Shown here one piece after another: positions 11,247-23,295 of a stretch of 64,000 nucleotides of DNA (positions within the stretch are counted from its first letter, which is position 1; the number at the start of each line of letters is the position of its first letter). This stretch comes from Proteles cristata cristata. Taxonomy: Eukaryota > Chordata > Mammalia > Carnivora > Hyaenidae. The notes under the pieces were generated by a model. It saw nothing but the letters and a program-made list of their open reading frames with translations, searched no databases and was not told the DNA's origin. The position numbers and the translations under genes were made by a program. The stretch covers positions 1-64,000 of the forward strand of contig JAESUZ010003506.1 of NCBI GenBank assembly GCA_017311185.1, in the 5' to 3' direction.

Positions 11247-14200
11247 TTAAGTTTCTCCTGTTCCACATGTGAGTGAAAACACATGGTATCTGTCCTTCTC
11301 TGCCTGACTTATTTCACTTAGCATGACACCCTCGAATTCTATCCAAGTTGCTACACATGGCAAGATTTCATTCTTTCTCATTGCCATGTAGTATCCCATC
11401 GAATAGATAAACCACATCTTCTTGATCCATTCGTCCGTTAATGGACACTTAGGCTCTTGCCATGTTTTGGCTATTGTTGAAAGTGCTGCTATGAACATTG
11501 GGGTATATTGCCCTTATGCAACAGCCCTACTGTATCCTTAGGGTAAATTCATAGCAGTACTATTACTAGGACATAGGGGAGTTCTACTGTTAATTTTCTA
11601 GGGAATCTCCACACTATTTTCTAGAGTAGATGTAATAGTTTACATTCCCACCAACAGTGTGGTAGGGTGTCCACTTCTCCACAATATCGTCAGCATCTAT
11701 AGTCTCCTGATTTGTTCATTTTAGCCACTCTGACCAGCGTGAGATGATATCTCAGCGTGGTTTTGATTTGTATTTCCCTGATGAGGAGGGATGCTGAGCA
11801 TCGTTTCATGTGTCTGTTGGCCATCTGGATGTCCTCTTTGGAGAAGTATCTGTCATTCTTCTGCCCATTTCTTCACTAGATTATTTGTTCTTCGGGTGTG
11901 GAGTTTGATGTGTTCCTTATAGATTTTGGATACTAGCCCTTTATCTGATTTGTAATTTGCAACTATATTCTCCCTTCCCACCATTTGTCTATTAGATTTG
12001 TTGATTATTTCCTTTGCCACGAATAAGGTTTTTATCTTGATGAGGTCATAATAGTTCATTTTTACTCTTGATTCCCTGGCCTTTGGAAATGTGTCGAGTA
12101 AGAAATTGCTGCAGCTGAGGAAAAAGAGGTTGCTTCCTGCTTCCGCCTCTAGGGTTTTGATGGTTTCCTTTCAAACATTGAGGTCCTTTAGCCATTTTGA
12201 GTTTATTCATGTGTATGGTGAAAGAAAGTGATCTAGTTTCATTCTTCTGCATGTTGCTGTCCAGTTCTCCCAACAACATCTGTTAAAGAGGCTGCCTTTT
12301 TTTCATTGGACACTGTTTTCTGCTTTGTCAAAGATTGATTGGCCATACATTTGTGGGTCCAATTCTGGGTACTCGATTCTATTCCATTGGTCTATGTGTT
12401 TGTTTTTGTGCCAATACCATAGTGTCTTGATGATTATAGCTTTGTAGTAGAGGCTAAAGTCTGGTATGCTGATGCCTCCCGTTTTGGTTTTCTTCTTCAA
12501 TAATACTTTGGCTATTCAGGGTCTTTTGTGGTTCCATACAAATTTATGGATTGTTTGTTCTATCTTTGAGAAGAATGCTGGTGCAATTTTGTTTGGGATT
12601 GCATTGAATGTGTAGATTGCTTTGGGTAGTAATGACATTTTAACAATATTTATTCTTTGGATCCATGAACATGGAATGTGTTTCCAATGTCTTCTTCAAT
12701 TTCCTTTATAAGTTTTCTATACTTTTCAACATACAGATCTTTTACATCTTTGGTTAGGTTTATTCCTAGGTATTTTATTGTTTTTTTTGTGTGTGTGTGT
12801 GCAATTGTGAATGGGATCAGTTTCTTATTTCTCTTTCTATTGCTTTATTATTGGTGTATAAAAATGCAACCAATTTCTGTACGTTGATTTTGTACCCTGT
12901 GACTTTGCTGAATTCATGGATCAGTTCTAGTAGGCTTCTGGTAGAGTCTGTCGGGTTTTCCATGTTGAGTATCATGTCATCTGCGAAAAGTGAAAGTTTG
13001 ACTTCTTGTTTCCCAATTCTGATGCCATTTATTTCCTTTTATTGTATGACTGCTGAGGCTAGGTCTTCCAGCACTCTGGGAAACATGAATGGTGAGAGTA
13101 GACATCCCTGTCGTGTTCCTGCTCTCAGGCGGAGATCTCTCAGTTTTCCCACATTGAGTATGATATTAGCTATTGGTTTTTCAGAAATGGCTTTTATGAT
13201 GTTTAAGTAAGTTCCTTCTATCCTGACTTTCTCAAGTGTCTTTATTAAGAAAGGATGCTGTATTTGTCAAGTGCTATTTCTGCATCTATCGAAAGGATCA
13301 TATGGTTTTCATCTCTTCTTTTGTTAATGTGATGTATCATATTGATTGATTTGCAAATATTGAACTAGCCCCATAACCCAGGAATGATTCCCACTTGATA
13401 ATGGTGGATAATTCTTTTTATATGCTGTTGAATTCGATTTGCAAGTATCTTGTTGAGGATTTTTGCATCTGTACTCATCAAGAATATTGGCCTGTAGTTT
13501 TCTTCTTTTGCTGGGTCTCTGTCTGGTTTGGGAGTCAAAGTGATGCAGACTTTGTAGAATCAGTCTAGAGATTTTCCTTTCATTTCATTTTTTGGAATAG
13601 CTTGAAAAGAATGGGTATTAACTATGATTTAAATGTCTGGTAGAATTCCTCAGGGATGCCATCTGGCCCAGAGCTCTTATTTTTTGGGAGATTTTTGACT
13701 GATTCAATTTCTTCACTAGTTATGGGTCTGTTCAGATTTTCTATCACTTCTCATTTGAATTTAGGTAGTGAGTGTGTATTTAGAAATTTGTGCATTTTTT
13801 AAGGTTTTCCAGCATATAATTTTTCATAGTATTCCATGATAATTATCCTCTATTTCTGAAGGATTGGTTGTAATAAATCCATTTTCATTCATGATTTTGG
13901 CTATTTGAGTGCTCTCTCTTTTCTTCTTGAGAAGCCTGGCTAGAGGTTTGCCAATTTTGTTTATTTTTTCAAAAAACCATCTCTTTGTTTCATTGATCTG
14001 TTCAACTGTTTTTTTTTTTTATTCTATATTGTTTATTTTTTCTCCGATCTTTATTATTTCCCTTCTTTTCCTGGGCTTGGGGTGCTCTTGTTGCTCTCAT
14101 TCTAGTTCCTTTAGGTGTACTGTTAGATTTTGCATTTGCACTTTTTCTAGTTTCTTGAAGTAGGCCTGCATTGCAATGTACTTTCCTCTTAGACTGCCTT

Positions 14201-15027
14201 TGCTGTATCCCAAAGAGTTTGGATTGTTATATTTTCATTTTCATTTGTTTCCATATATTTTGTAATTTCTTCTCTAATTGCCTGATTGTCCCATTCGTTC
14301 TTTAGTAGGGTGTTCTTTAACCTCCATGTTTTTGGAGGTTTTCCAGACTTCTTCCTGTTATTGATTTCAAGTTTCATAGCATTGTGATCTGAAGGCATGC
14401 ATGGTATGATCTAGATTTTTTATATTTATTGAGGGCTGCTATATGACCATGTATGTGATCTGTCTTGGAGAATGTACCATGTGGACTCGTGAAAAAAGTG
14501 AATCCCAATTCTTTAGTGATTTTCTGTTTAGTTGATCTATCCATTGCTGTACGTGGGGTATTAAAGTTCCCTGAAATTAGCACATTCTTAGCAATAAGAT
14601 TGTTTCTGTTTGTAATTAATTGTTTTATATATTTGTGTTGCTCCGAATTCAGTGTGTAAATATTTATAATTGTTAGCTCTTCCTAATGGATAGACCCTGT
14701 AATTATTATGTAATGCCCTTCTTCATCTCTTGTTACTGCCTCAACTGCCTTAAGTTAAAAATTCAGTTTGTCTGATATAAGTATGGCTACTCCAGTTTTC
14801 TTTTCAATTCCAGTAGCATGATAGATATTTCTCCATCCCCTCACTTTCAATCTGAAGGTGTCTTCCAGTCTAAAATGAGTTTCTTGTAGACAGCAAATAG
14901 ATGGATTTTGATTTTTTATCCATTCTACTAACCTCTGTCTTTTCATTGGAGCATGCAGCCCATTTACATTCAGTGTTATTATTGAAAAATATGGGTTTAA
15001 AGTCATTGTGTTCTCTGTCGGATTCAT
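11247..15027 (-). pseudogene. L1 ORF2 pseudogene (near full length)
   Basis: The start at 15027 reads MNPTENTMTLNPYFS. Endonuclease N-terminus with LNVNGLHAP and LQETH (catalytic Glu retained); GNFNTP near 14570 replaces the usual GDFNTP, and DHIHGH replaces DHILGH. The RT catalytic FADD codes near 12970-12990. The Cys-rich C-terminal region and the FSLTCGTGET end (stop 11247-11249) are present. Several frameshifts and stops fragment it into pieces of under 100 codons. ORF2p would nick DNA and prime reverse transcription; this copy cannot. Confidence 0.9.
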
Positions 15028-15076
15028 GCCTGTAGTGGTGTCTCTGGTTTTTTTTGTGTTCCTTGCAACATTTCCG

Positions 15077-15952
15077 TTAGAGAGTCCCTCTCAGGATTTC
15101 TTGTAGGGCTGGCTTAGCGGTGAAGAATTCTTTCAATTTTTGTTTATTTGGGAAGACTTTTATCTCTCCTTCTATTCTGAATGACAGGCTTACTGGATAG
15201 AGGATTCGTGGCTGCATATTTTTTCTGTTCATCACATTGAAGATATCCTGCTATTCCTTTCTGGACTGTAAAGTTTCAGTAGATAGGTCTGCAACTACTC
15301 TCATAGGTTTCCCTCTGTATGCTAGGGCCCGTTTATTCCTAGGCGCTTTCAGAATTCTCTCTTTGTCCTTATATTTTCCAATTTCACTATGATATTTTGT
15401 GTAGAAGATGGATTCAAATTACATCTGAAGGGGGTTCTATGTGCCTCTTGGATTTCAATGTCTGTTTCCTTCCTCAGATTGGGGAAGTTCTCTGGTATAA
15501 TTTGTAGAAGTACCCCCTCAGTCTCTGTCTCTCTTCTTTTTCTGGAATTCCTATAAGGATATTGTTCCATTTTATTGCATCATTCAGTTCTTGAATTCTC
15601 CTCTCATGCTCCTGGATCAATTTATCTCTCTTTTTCTAATCTTCCTCTTTTTCTATAATTGTGTCTTCTAATTCACCTATTCTCTGCCTTGCCTCTTCAA
15701 TCCTTGCGGTGGCCGCTTCCATTTTATTATACACCTTATTTATAGCATTTTTAAATTCATCACTACTATTCTTAAGGTCCATAATCTTTGTCGCAATAGC
15801 GTCTCTGGTGTCTTCCATTCCTTTTTCAAGCCCAGCTATTAATTTTATTGTTCTAAATTCTTGGTAAGTTAGTAGTTTATATCTGGTTTGACCAATTTTT
15901 TAGCTGTCATTTCTTCCTGGAATTTCTTTAGAGGAGAGTTCTTCTGTTTCAT
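15077..15952 (-). pseudogene. L1 ORF1 pseudogene
   Basis: The start at 15952 (a second ATG sits 3 bases upstream) opens MKQKNSPLKKFQEEMTAK. A coiled-coil stretch (SSDEFKNAINKVYNKMEA, about 15636-15818) and an RNA-binding stretch (TDIEIQEAHRTPFRCNLN, about 15349-15570) lie in different frames, so at least two frameshifts are present. Nominal stop TAA 15077-15079. The intergenic gap to ORF2 is about 50 bp, as in other L1s. Confidence 0.87.
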
Positions 15953-17556
15953 CATTTTGGCTAGTTTTCTGTTTCATGTAAGTTTTAAAAGCTTGTAAGC
16001 CCTCTGTACCTGTGAATTCTGCTATATTAAAAGAAGTTCATAAACTGTCTATGGCCTGTCCGTTCAGGAAGTGTTCTTTTAATGGTGTCCCTTGGTCTTT
16101 CTTGTTGAGACTTTGGTTATTTTATTTCCTTACTCGTAGTGGTATTTGGGACTCTCCACCATGTGTACTTTGACTTGTTTCTAGAGGTAGCCCTGGAAAG
16201 GAAAACAGATAGACAAACAAACAGGGAACAAAAGTACGCAAATGCACAAACAAATCAAACAAGCAAACCAAAAGGGAAAAAAAAGGAAACAAAACCAAAA
16301 ACAACAAAAGGCAAAGGGCAGTCTAAAAGCATAAAGTCAGAAATCTAGCTACAAATAAAGAGCAGGGTGGAGGCAGTCCTGATGGATGAGCATATACAAA
16401 GAGAGAAATGACAAGGTGGGAAAAATGAGAAGTTGAACATCGACCAGGCAGAGAGATTAAAGGGCTTATATGGCAGAGGTTAAGGAGATAAGAAAATCAT
16501 GAAGATAATGTTACCCAGAGAAACTATACAGTCTGATTATCTGAGACAGTGAGAGAGAAAGGAAGGTAATGATGGAGATAGAACATGCATCAGGATAATG
16601 GATTATATATGACTATGCAAACCTATAACCAGAATAGCTGGTCCAGAAGAAAGGAGTGATAAAATTGATATAAGGGATAATATATCTGAATAGCAAGAAT
16701 TGATCTAGGGTTAATCATGACAATATGTCAGTGCTGATCTTGGGAGAGAGGCTATTTCTGTATCCAGGCTCTGGTAACAAAGCTGCTACCCAGCACAGAT
16801 GGGCGTAGTTTGGTGTAGGCATATCTTGTTTCCACTGTGGGTCCTGAGGGCCCTGCTTTGGTGGTTGTGGGGAGAAAAATGGCGAACCCCAGTTCCTTCT
16901 CAAACCAGGCATTGCAAATCACTCTTTTGGGTCCGATCTCACTGTGCCGTGGGTTCAGCCAAGGTGGGCCATGTTCTATGTTCTGCACCCAGCCTCGTTT
17001 TCATATCTTACTCCGTGCGCATTATAGATACCGCCAAAAATGTAATCTTGAAAGCCGGGTGACTTCCTAGCGGGGGATCGAATAGCAGACTGGTTCCTCC
17101 TGATGCTGACTATGACTACAATTCCCTGTGTACCGTCTATCCTGGAGGGAGTTTCTGGGCCTGGGGCACCCAGCCCAAAGAAATCTCCACAGTTAGAGAT
17201 AAGATTTCTCTCTCTAAACGCCCTGCAGTTAGAGATGGGATGACAAAATCCCTTACCCACCCAGGCCAAGTTTTTCTCTTCTCCAGAGACCGTTCTAAGA
17301 TTCCCCAGCCGCTCTTTCTCTTCCTTTTGTCTCTCCGCAGAGGGGGCTCCTTCCCCTCCATGCTTCCATGTCCCAGACCAATTTTTTTTCTTCTCCAGTT
17401 TGCAATCATGCACCTATGAGGCTGTCTTCTTAGTGGACTCCATCTCTTTTCCCCCCAGACTCTTGTGGTTCAGAGTCCTTTGGCTTTAGCCCTTCTTGGT
17501 TTGAGAGATGCAGGTGGTAAGTACAGAAGTCCATATTTCTCCACCATCTTGCCCAG
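15953..17556 (-). promoter_or_regulatory. L1 5' UTR (internal promoter region, decayed)
   Basis: 1.6-kb L1 5' UTR, the region that carries the internal Pol II promoter in L1s. The first bases contain AAGATGGTG, a CpG-decayed form of the YY1-like AAGATGGCG seen at the 5' end in the window's first L1. A sense-strand open stretch of 145 codons (16976-17413) has no match to ORF1/ORF2 and is probably chance. Confidence 0.65.
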
Positions 17557-18633
17557 ATTCCTACCCTATGTCTATTGATTGGAGTATTTAGTCCACTTAC
17601 ATTCAGAGTGATTATTGAAAGATATGAATTTAGTGCCATTGTGTTGCCTGTAGAGTTACTGTTTATGGTAATGTTCTCTGTTCCTTCTAGTTCTTGTTGA
17701 TGTTGGTGTTTTATTTGTTTTCTTCTTCTCTACTCAAAGAGTCCCTCTTAAAATTTCTTGCAGATCTGGTTTAGTGGTTACAAACTACTTTCATTTTTGT
17801 CTGGGAACGTGTTTATCTCTCCTATTCTGAGTGACAGCCTTATTGAATAAGATTCTTGCATATTTTTTCCCATTCTGCCGGTTGAAATTATCCTTCCATT
17901 CTTTTCTGGCCTGCCAAGCTTCTGTGGATAGATTTACTTTTAATCTGATTTCTCTTCCCTTGTAGGTTAAGGGACTTTTTGTCCTCTTGCTGCTTTCAAT
18001 ATTCTTTCCTTATATGAGCATTTTGTGATATGCCTTAGTGATGGCTAGCTTTTGTTGAATGTAATGGGAGTTCTCTGTGCTAATTGGATTTTGATATCTG
18101 TGTCTTCTCTAGTTTAGGGAAGTTTTCAGCTACAATTTGCTCATATAAACTTTCTGCCCTTTTATCTCTCTTCATCTTCTGAGACTCCTATGATAGGAAT
18201 GTTATTCCATTTTAGTAAGTCTCTGAGTTTCCAAAGTTTATCTTTGTATCCATTATTTCCCTTACCCGCCCTTTTTGAAATTCATTGTTTTAAATAATTT
18301 TATCTTCTATACCACTGATTTGGTGCTCTGGTTCATCCATCCTTGTTTTTATGGCCTCTGTTTTGGGCTTGCATCTTGGCTATAACATTTTAAAATTTTG
18401 GCCTATTTTATTTCTTTTATGTCTGCAGAAAGGTATTCTCTGGTGTCTTCTATGCTTTTGTCAAGCCAAGCTAGTATCCTCATAATCATATTTTAAAATT
18501 CTAGTTCAGACATATTACTTATATCTGCATTGATAAAATTCCTGGCCATGATGTTTACTTCCTGTTCTTTCATTTGGGGTGAATTTCTCTGTCTCATCAT
18601 TTTGTCCAGAAAAGAAAAGAATGAAAACAAAAA

Positions 18634-18670
18634 TTAAAATAAAATAAAATAAGATAAAATAAAATAAAAT
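18634..18670 (+). repeat. (AAAAT)n run
   Basis: About seven imperfect AAAAT units within the older L1 5' UTR. Confidence 0.85.
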
Positions 18671-18885
18671 ATACACACACAAGGAATAAAAACAAAAAGA
18701 AACAAAAAATTAGATACTGTGTGTATTTGTATGCTTGTTAAAAGTATATAGATCCAAAAATAAAATTCAAATAAATAAAAAACAAAAATAAATACATAAA
18801 GTAATAAAAATAATACAATTTTAAGAAAGGAATGAAAAATAAGAAAATAAAAGGGAAAATAATAGTAATAATTAAATAATTAATG

Positions 18886-19100
18886 GAGGAGGCTGAGTAG
18901 CTCAGTTGGTTAAGCAACTGACTTCACCTCAGGTCATGATCTCAAAATTCATGGGTTTGAGTCCCACTTTGGGCTCTGTGTGACAGCCTAGAGACTGCAG
19001 CCTGTTTCAGATTCTGTGTCTTCCTCTCTCTCTTTCCCTCTCCCACTCACGCTCTGTCTCTCTCAAAAATAAACATTTCAAAATTTCAAAATAAAATAAA
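18886..19100 (+). mobile_element. Diverged SINEC-type SINE
   Basis: Plus-strand felid SINE with a mutated head (GGAGGAGGCTGAGTAGCTCAG) and B box (GGGTTTGAGTCCC), then (CT)n and AAAATAAACATTT. Probable TSD ATAATTAATG / ATAATGAATG at 18876-18885 and 19101-19110. More diverged than most copies here, so older. Confidence 0.85.
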
Positions 19101-20185
19101 ATAATGAATGTAAAAAAGAATTTAGATCTAATTTCGCCTAGAGTTGACATTTTGTAGCACTTTATGATCAACCGACTTTGTGCACATGAGTTGTTTGTGC
19201 TGGTCTTGTGGGAGAGGAGCCTGGTGCTTTAATTCTCAGGCTGACTTGTTTCAGTGGAAATGCATCTCCAGGGTGTAAGGTGAAGGTAGGGCTTGGTGTA
19301 AGTGGCTCTGGCCTGCACTAGGTGGGGCTGTTTTGCTCCCTAAAGGCTTTCAGCACTGATGGGTGGATGAATATGATGGCACCCCTCTTTATAGCCCAAG
19401 AACTGAATGTTTGCACCCCCCCACTCACCAGGAAACACACAGAAGAACAATCAATCACCCTTCTTGTGTCCCCAGTTTCCATCAGAACTCTGAATTCACC
19501 CTGCCTGTGTCCAAGCTTTTTTATCTCAGGTGCATGACTGACTCAAAACTCCAAATTTTAGGGGCTTCTACAGCACGGACCCGTGCTGTTTCTCTGGGGG
19601 AGGGTCTCACCTCACTTTTGCTGTTTGCTGGCCCCTGTGATGAAAGTGGTCACATGACCACGTAGCAGTTCTGAATTTATGTCAAAAAAACAGAGCAGAA
19701 AGCTAGCACTCCTGCTTGATGCCCTCAGCCGGAGTCCTTACTCCAATGTTTGGGAACATTGCAGCAGTTTAGCTCTACCTGTCCTTCTGGCAACCTAGGG
19801 GATCCTCAGATCAAATTGTCACTCCTGGGATTCCTCTCAGATTTGCCACCTGAGTGTCTTTAAGTCAGTCATTTCCCCCATGGTAGTGGACTTCTAAAAG
19901 TTCAGATTTTATGCTCTGCTGGGTATAATACTTTGCAGTAGCCTCCATAAACAGGCTCCTTCTCCACTGCTGTACCCACAGCTATGTTTCCCCCTACTCA
20001 ACTCTCTAAAACTCCTACCATTCAGGTGTTGGTCACTTTCCTACATTTATATTTGCAGTTTTTGTTCTCTCAAGTCTCTGATTGATTTCTTGGATGTTAA
20101 GAATGATTTGTTAACTGTCTAGCTGTGTTCAACGGATGAGATAAAGCCTAGGATCTCCCTACTCCTGCACCATCTTAACTCCTCT

Positions 20186-20603
20186 GCCAATTTTATTAAG
20201 TTTTTCAAATAACCAGCTCTTGGTTTTATTGCTATGTTTTACTGTGCTTTTAAATTACTATATCATTTATATATGTGGTAAATCTTTATTATTTTCCTTC
20301 TTCTGCTGGCTTTAGGCTTCATTTGTTGTTCTTTTTCTAACCCCTTTAAGTGTAAGGTAAGTTTGTTTGAGGTTTTGTTTTGTTGTTGTTACTGCTTTTG
20401 CTTTTTTGCTTCTTGAGGTAGACCTGTATTGGTATATACTGCCCTCTTATAACCACTTTGGATGCATCCCCAAAATTTTGGAGTGCTGTGTTTTCACTTT
20501 CATTTGCTTCCTTTTTTTATTTCTTTGATTTCCTGGTTGCTCCATTCATTGTTTAGGATCATATGGGTTTTTTTATTAAAAATTTTTAATGTTTTATTTA
20601 TTT

Positions 20604-20642
<39 letters not shown>

Positions 20643-23295
20643 TGTGAGCAGGGGAGGGTCAAAGAGAGAGGGAAACACAGAATCTGAAACAGGCTCCAAG
20701 CTCTGAGCTGGCTCTCAGCACAGAGCCTGACACGGGGCCCAAACCCACGAACCGTGAGATCATGACCTGAGCCGAAGTCGGATGCTAAACCGACTGAGCC
20801 ACCCAGACGCCCCTAGTATCATATTGTTTAACTTCCATGTATTTGTGGACTTTCCAGACTTTTTCTTGTGGTTGACTTGTGGTTTTAAAGCATTGTTGCC
20901 AGAAAAGGTGCATAAGACTTCAGTCTTTTTTATGGTGCTGAGTCCTGATTTGTGACTTAATATGTGATGTATTGAGCAGAATGTACCAGGTGCACTTGAA
21001 AAGAATGTGCATTATGTTCTTTTAGGATAGAAAGTTTTGAATATATCTGTTATTTCCATCTGTCTTGGTGTGTTATTCAAAGCCACTGTTTCCTCGATTG
21101 CTTCCTGTTTAGATGATCTGTCCACTGACGTAAGTGGATGTTAATGTCCCCTACTATTTTTGCATTATTATCAAGTAGTTTCTTTATTTTCACTATTAAT
21201 TGTTTTATGTATTTCGTTGCCTTCATGTTGGGTGCATAAATACTTAAAACTGTTATGTCTTGTTTGATTTTCCTCATTGTGATTATATACTGCCCTTCTT
21301 TGTCTCTTGCTATGGTCTTTTTTAAAGTATAATTTTTCCAGTATAGGTATTGTTACTCCAGCTTCTGCCGAGGTCAGTTGGCATGATAAGTGTTTCTCCA
21401 ACCCTCACTTTTAATCTTCAGATGTCTTTAGGTCTAAAATGAGTCCCTTGAAGGCATAATATGGATGCATCTTGGGTTTTTATCCATTCTGACACCACAT
21501 GTCAGAATTATTGAAGCATTTAGTCCATTTGCATTCAAATTAGTTGTTGATATTCATTTATTGCCATTTTATTGGTTGTTTTGTTGTTGTTTCTGGACAT
21601 TGTATCTGATCTTTTCCTTTGTTACTTTTGGTGTCTCCTTTCCATTCAAACGATCCCCTTTAATATTTCTTGCAGAGATGCTTTAATGGTCACAAACTCC
21701 CTTAGTTTTTGTTTGTCTGGAAAACTTTTTATGTTTCCTTCTGTTCTGAATTATACCATTCTTGTAAAGAGTATTCTTGGCTGCTGATTCTTCCCAGTCA
21801 ACACTTTGATTATATCATGCCACCCTCATCTGGATTGCCAAGTTTCTGTTGAGAAATTTCTAGGTAACCTTATAGTTTTACTCTTGTAAGGTAAGGAATC
21901 CTTTTCTCATGCTGCTTTAATTTTTTTTCCTTTATCACTATTTTGCCAACGTAATTACAACCTGTCTTTGTGTTGGCTTGCTTTTGTTCATTTAGATGGG
22001 AATTCTCTGTGCTTCTTGCATCTGGATGTCTTTTTCCTTCCCATATTAGGGAAGTTTTCAGTTATTATTTACTCAGATAAATTGTCTGCCCCCTTTTTCT
22101 CTCTTAATTTTATGGGACTCTTATAATATGAATTTAATTACTTTTGACGAAGCCATCGAGTTCCCTAAGTGTGTTCTGTTGTTGCAGAAGTCTTTATTTT
22201 TTCAGCTTCATTAATTTTATTACTTTGTCTTCTAGGTCACTAATTTGTTCCTCTGCTTTTCCAGCAGAGAAATGGCCTTATGAAAGATATGTCATGTAGT
22301 TACTGGGGTCTGTCACTTTAGGTAGTTTCTCTGGTGTGTGCTGTGTACATTTGGCTGTTGTACTTTGGCTGTTCTATCCTTCAGACCAGTAGTTTGCAGA
22401 GGTTCTCCTTGTCTTCTATGGGCAATGTTTCATCCTTGGCCAGAATGTGGTGAGTTTTAACTTGGTGTGCCATGGTCTGCTTATGAAATGAAACGTGTCA
22501 CCACTCTACCAGTATTGAGGTCCTGCAGAACTCTCAGATTGTGAGATATGGTTTGGGCAGGGGTTTAGGCTGGTCTTCTGTGGGAGGGATCTGCCACACC
22601 AGGACTGAGGCCAGAATTGCTGAGGACAGTGTTACCAGAGTGCAGAGGGGTGGGTCTTGATGTATGCAAGTTAATCAGATAGTGTCCTACTGTTCTGATT
22701 CCTGCAGGTGGCTCTGTGTTTATGCTGAGAAACAGAGGAAGGAAATGGTTCCGGCCAGCTCCTCTGTTCATGGAGAGGTGTGTCCATGAATGTTGCCTCT
22801 CAGGGACAGAGTCCCAAGAAGAGTGAAAAATCTCCCCACTCCGTGCCCCAAGATCTTTTCAGATCGCTGTTTCTACACTGTCTATTCCCCGGGTTCTTTG
22901 TCTGCCTTCTCTCCAAGAACTGCCTTGTGTCCTCAGGGCTCTATACCAGCCCTGCTGGTTGCAGAATTCACAAAGTTCAGCCCTTATTATTTTCCAAGCA
23001 AATGGCCTTGGGGAAACAGTCTCCTTTTACATTTCCCTGTTTGCTCCCCTCTCTCTTGCCCTTCTCCAGGACCATGGCTCCCTCCCTTCTGTAGCACCTG
23101 TGATCCATTCATTGCCTAAACCTCATCTCTGCACTTCTTATATTCTTTGAGGTAGCCACATCTCCCTTTAGTTGTGGAGTTTGTTCTGTCAGTCTTCGGG
23201 TCTATTTCTGGGGTATTTAGGATGATTTGATAGTTAGATTGTGTTCATAGGACACGGAAAGCCTAGTGTCTTACTCTGCTGCCATCTTCTTTGGC
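20186..23295 (-). mobile_element. Older L1, 5' half (second)
   Basis: Minus-strand: the ORF2 endonuclease/linker region (CCAATTTTATTAAGTTTTTC is the antisense of the coding for ...KINKI), the endonuclease start near 21540, ORF1 about 21620-22300, then a 5' UTR ending near 23290 with sense AAGATGGCAGCAGAGTAAG. ORF2 is truncated at 20186 where it abuts the preceding L1's 5' end, suggesting that L1 inserted here. Frames are short and fragmented. Confidence 0.82.
20565..20813 (-). mobile_element. SINEC_Fc-type SINE
   Basis: Minus-strand felid SINE with a long GA run, and the head GGGCGTCTGGGTGGCTCAGTCGG read from 20813. An 11-bp TSD with one mismatch, TAG(G/T)ATCATAT, lies at 20554-20564 and 20814-20824, inside the older L1 ORF2. 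Confidence 0.93.

Larger units (their letters stand above)
11112..17556 (-). mobile_element. 5'-complete L1, right arm of tail-to-tail pair
   Basis: Minus-strand L1 with ORF2 (11247-15027), ORF1 (15077-15952) and a 1.6-kb 5' UTR. Its 5' tip at 17556 reads GGGCAAGATGGTGGAG. The 3' UTR is abbreviated and lacks poly(A) at the junction with the opposite arm (about 11106-11111). The 5' UTR differs clearly from the left arm's, so the arms are separate insertions of one subfamily rather than a copied palindrome. It interrupts an older L1 ORF2 at 17557. Confidence 0.92.
17557..20185 (-). mobile_element. Older L1, 5' half
   Basis: Minus-strand older L1: the first about 27 codons of ORF2 (LNSYLSIITLNVSGLNTPI, up to 17639), then ORF1 antisense (about 17740-18600), then a 5' UTR ending near 20185, whose sense strand begins GGAGTTAAGATGGTGCAGGAG. 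That 5' end matches the old L1 5' end at 39565. ORF2 is cut at 17557 by the younger L1's 5' end. A SINE lies in the 5' UTR. Confidence 0.85.

Noticed and set aside
5816..17556. Recent perfect palindromic duplication of one L1
   Set aside because: The arms differ clearly in their 5' UTR starts and carry different insertions and deletions, so they are separate copies.
22780..23150. Overlapping plus-strand frames of 104 and 109 codons
   Set aside because: Antisense of an older L1 5' UTR; overlapping frames, no domain, and GC-rich local composition explains the openness.
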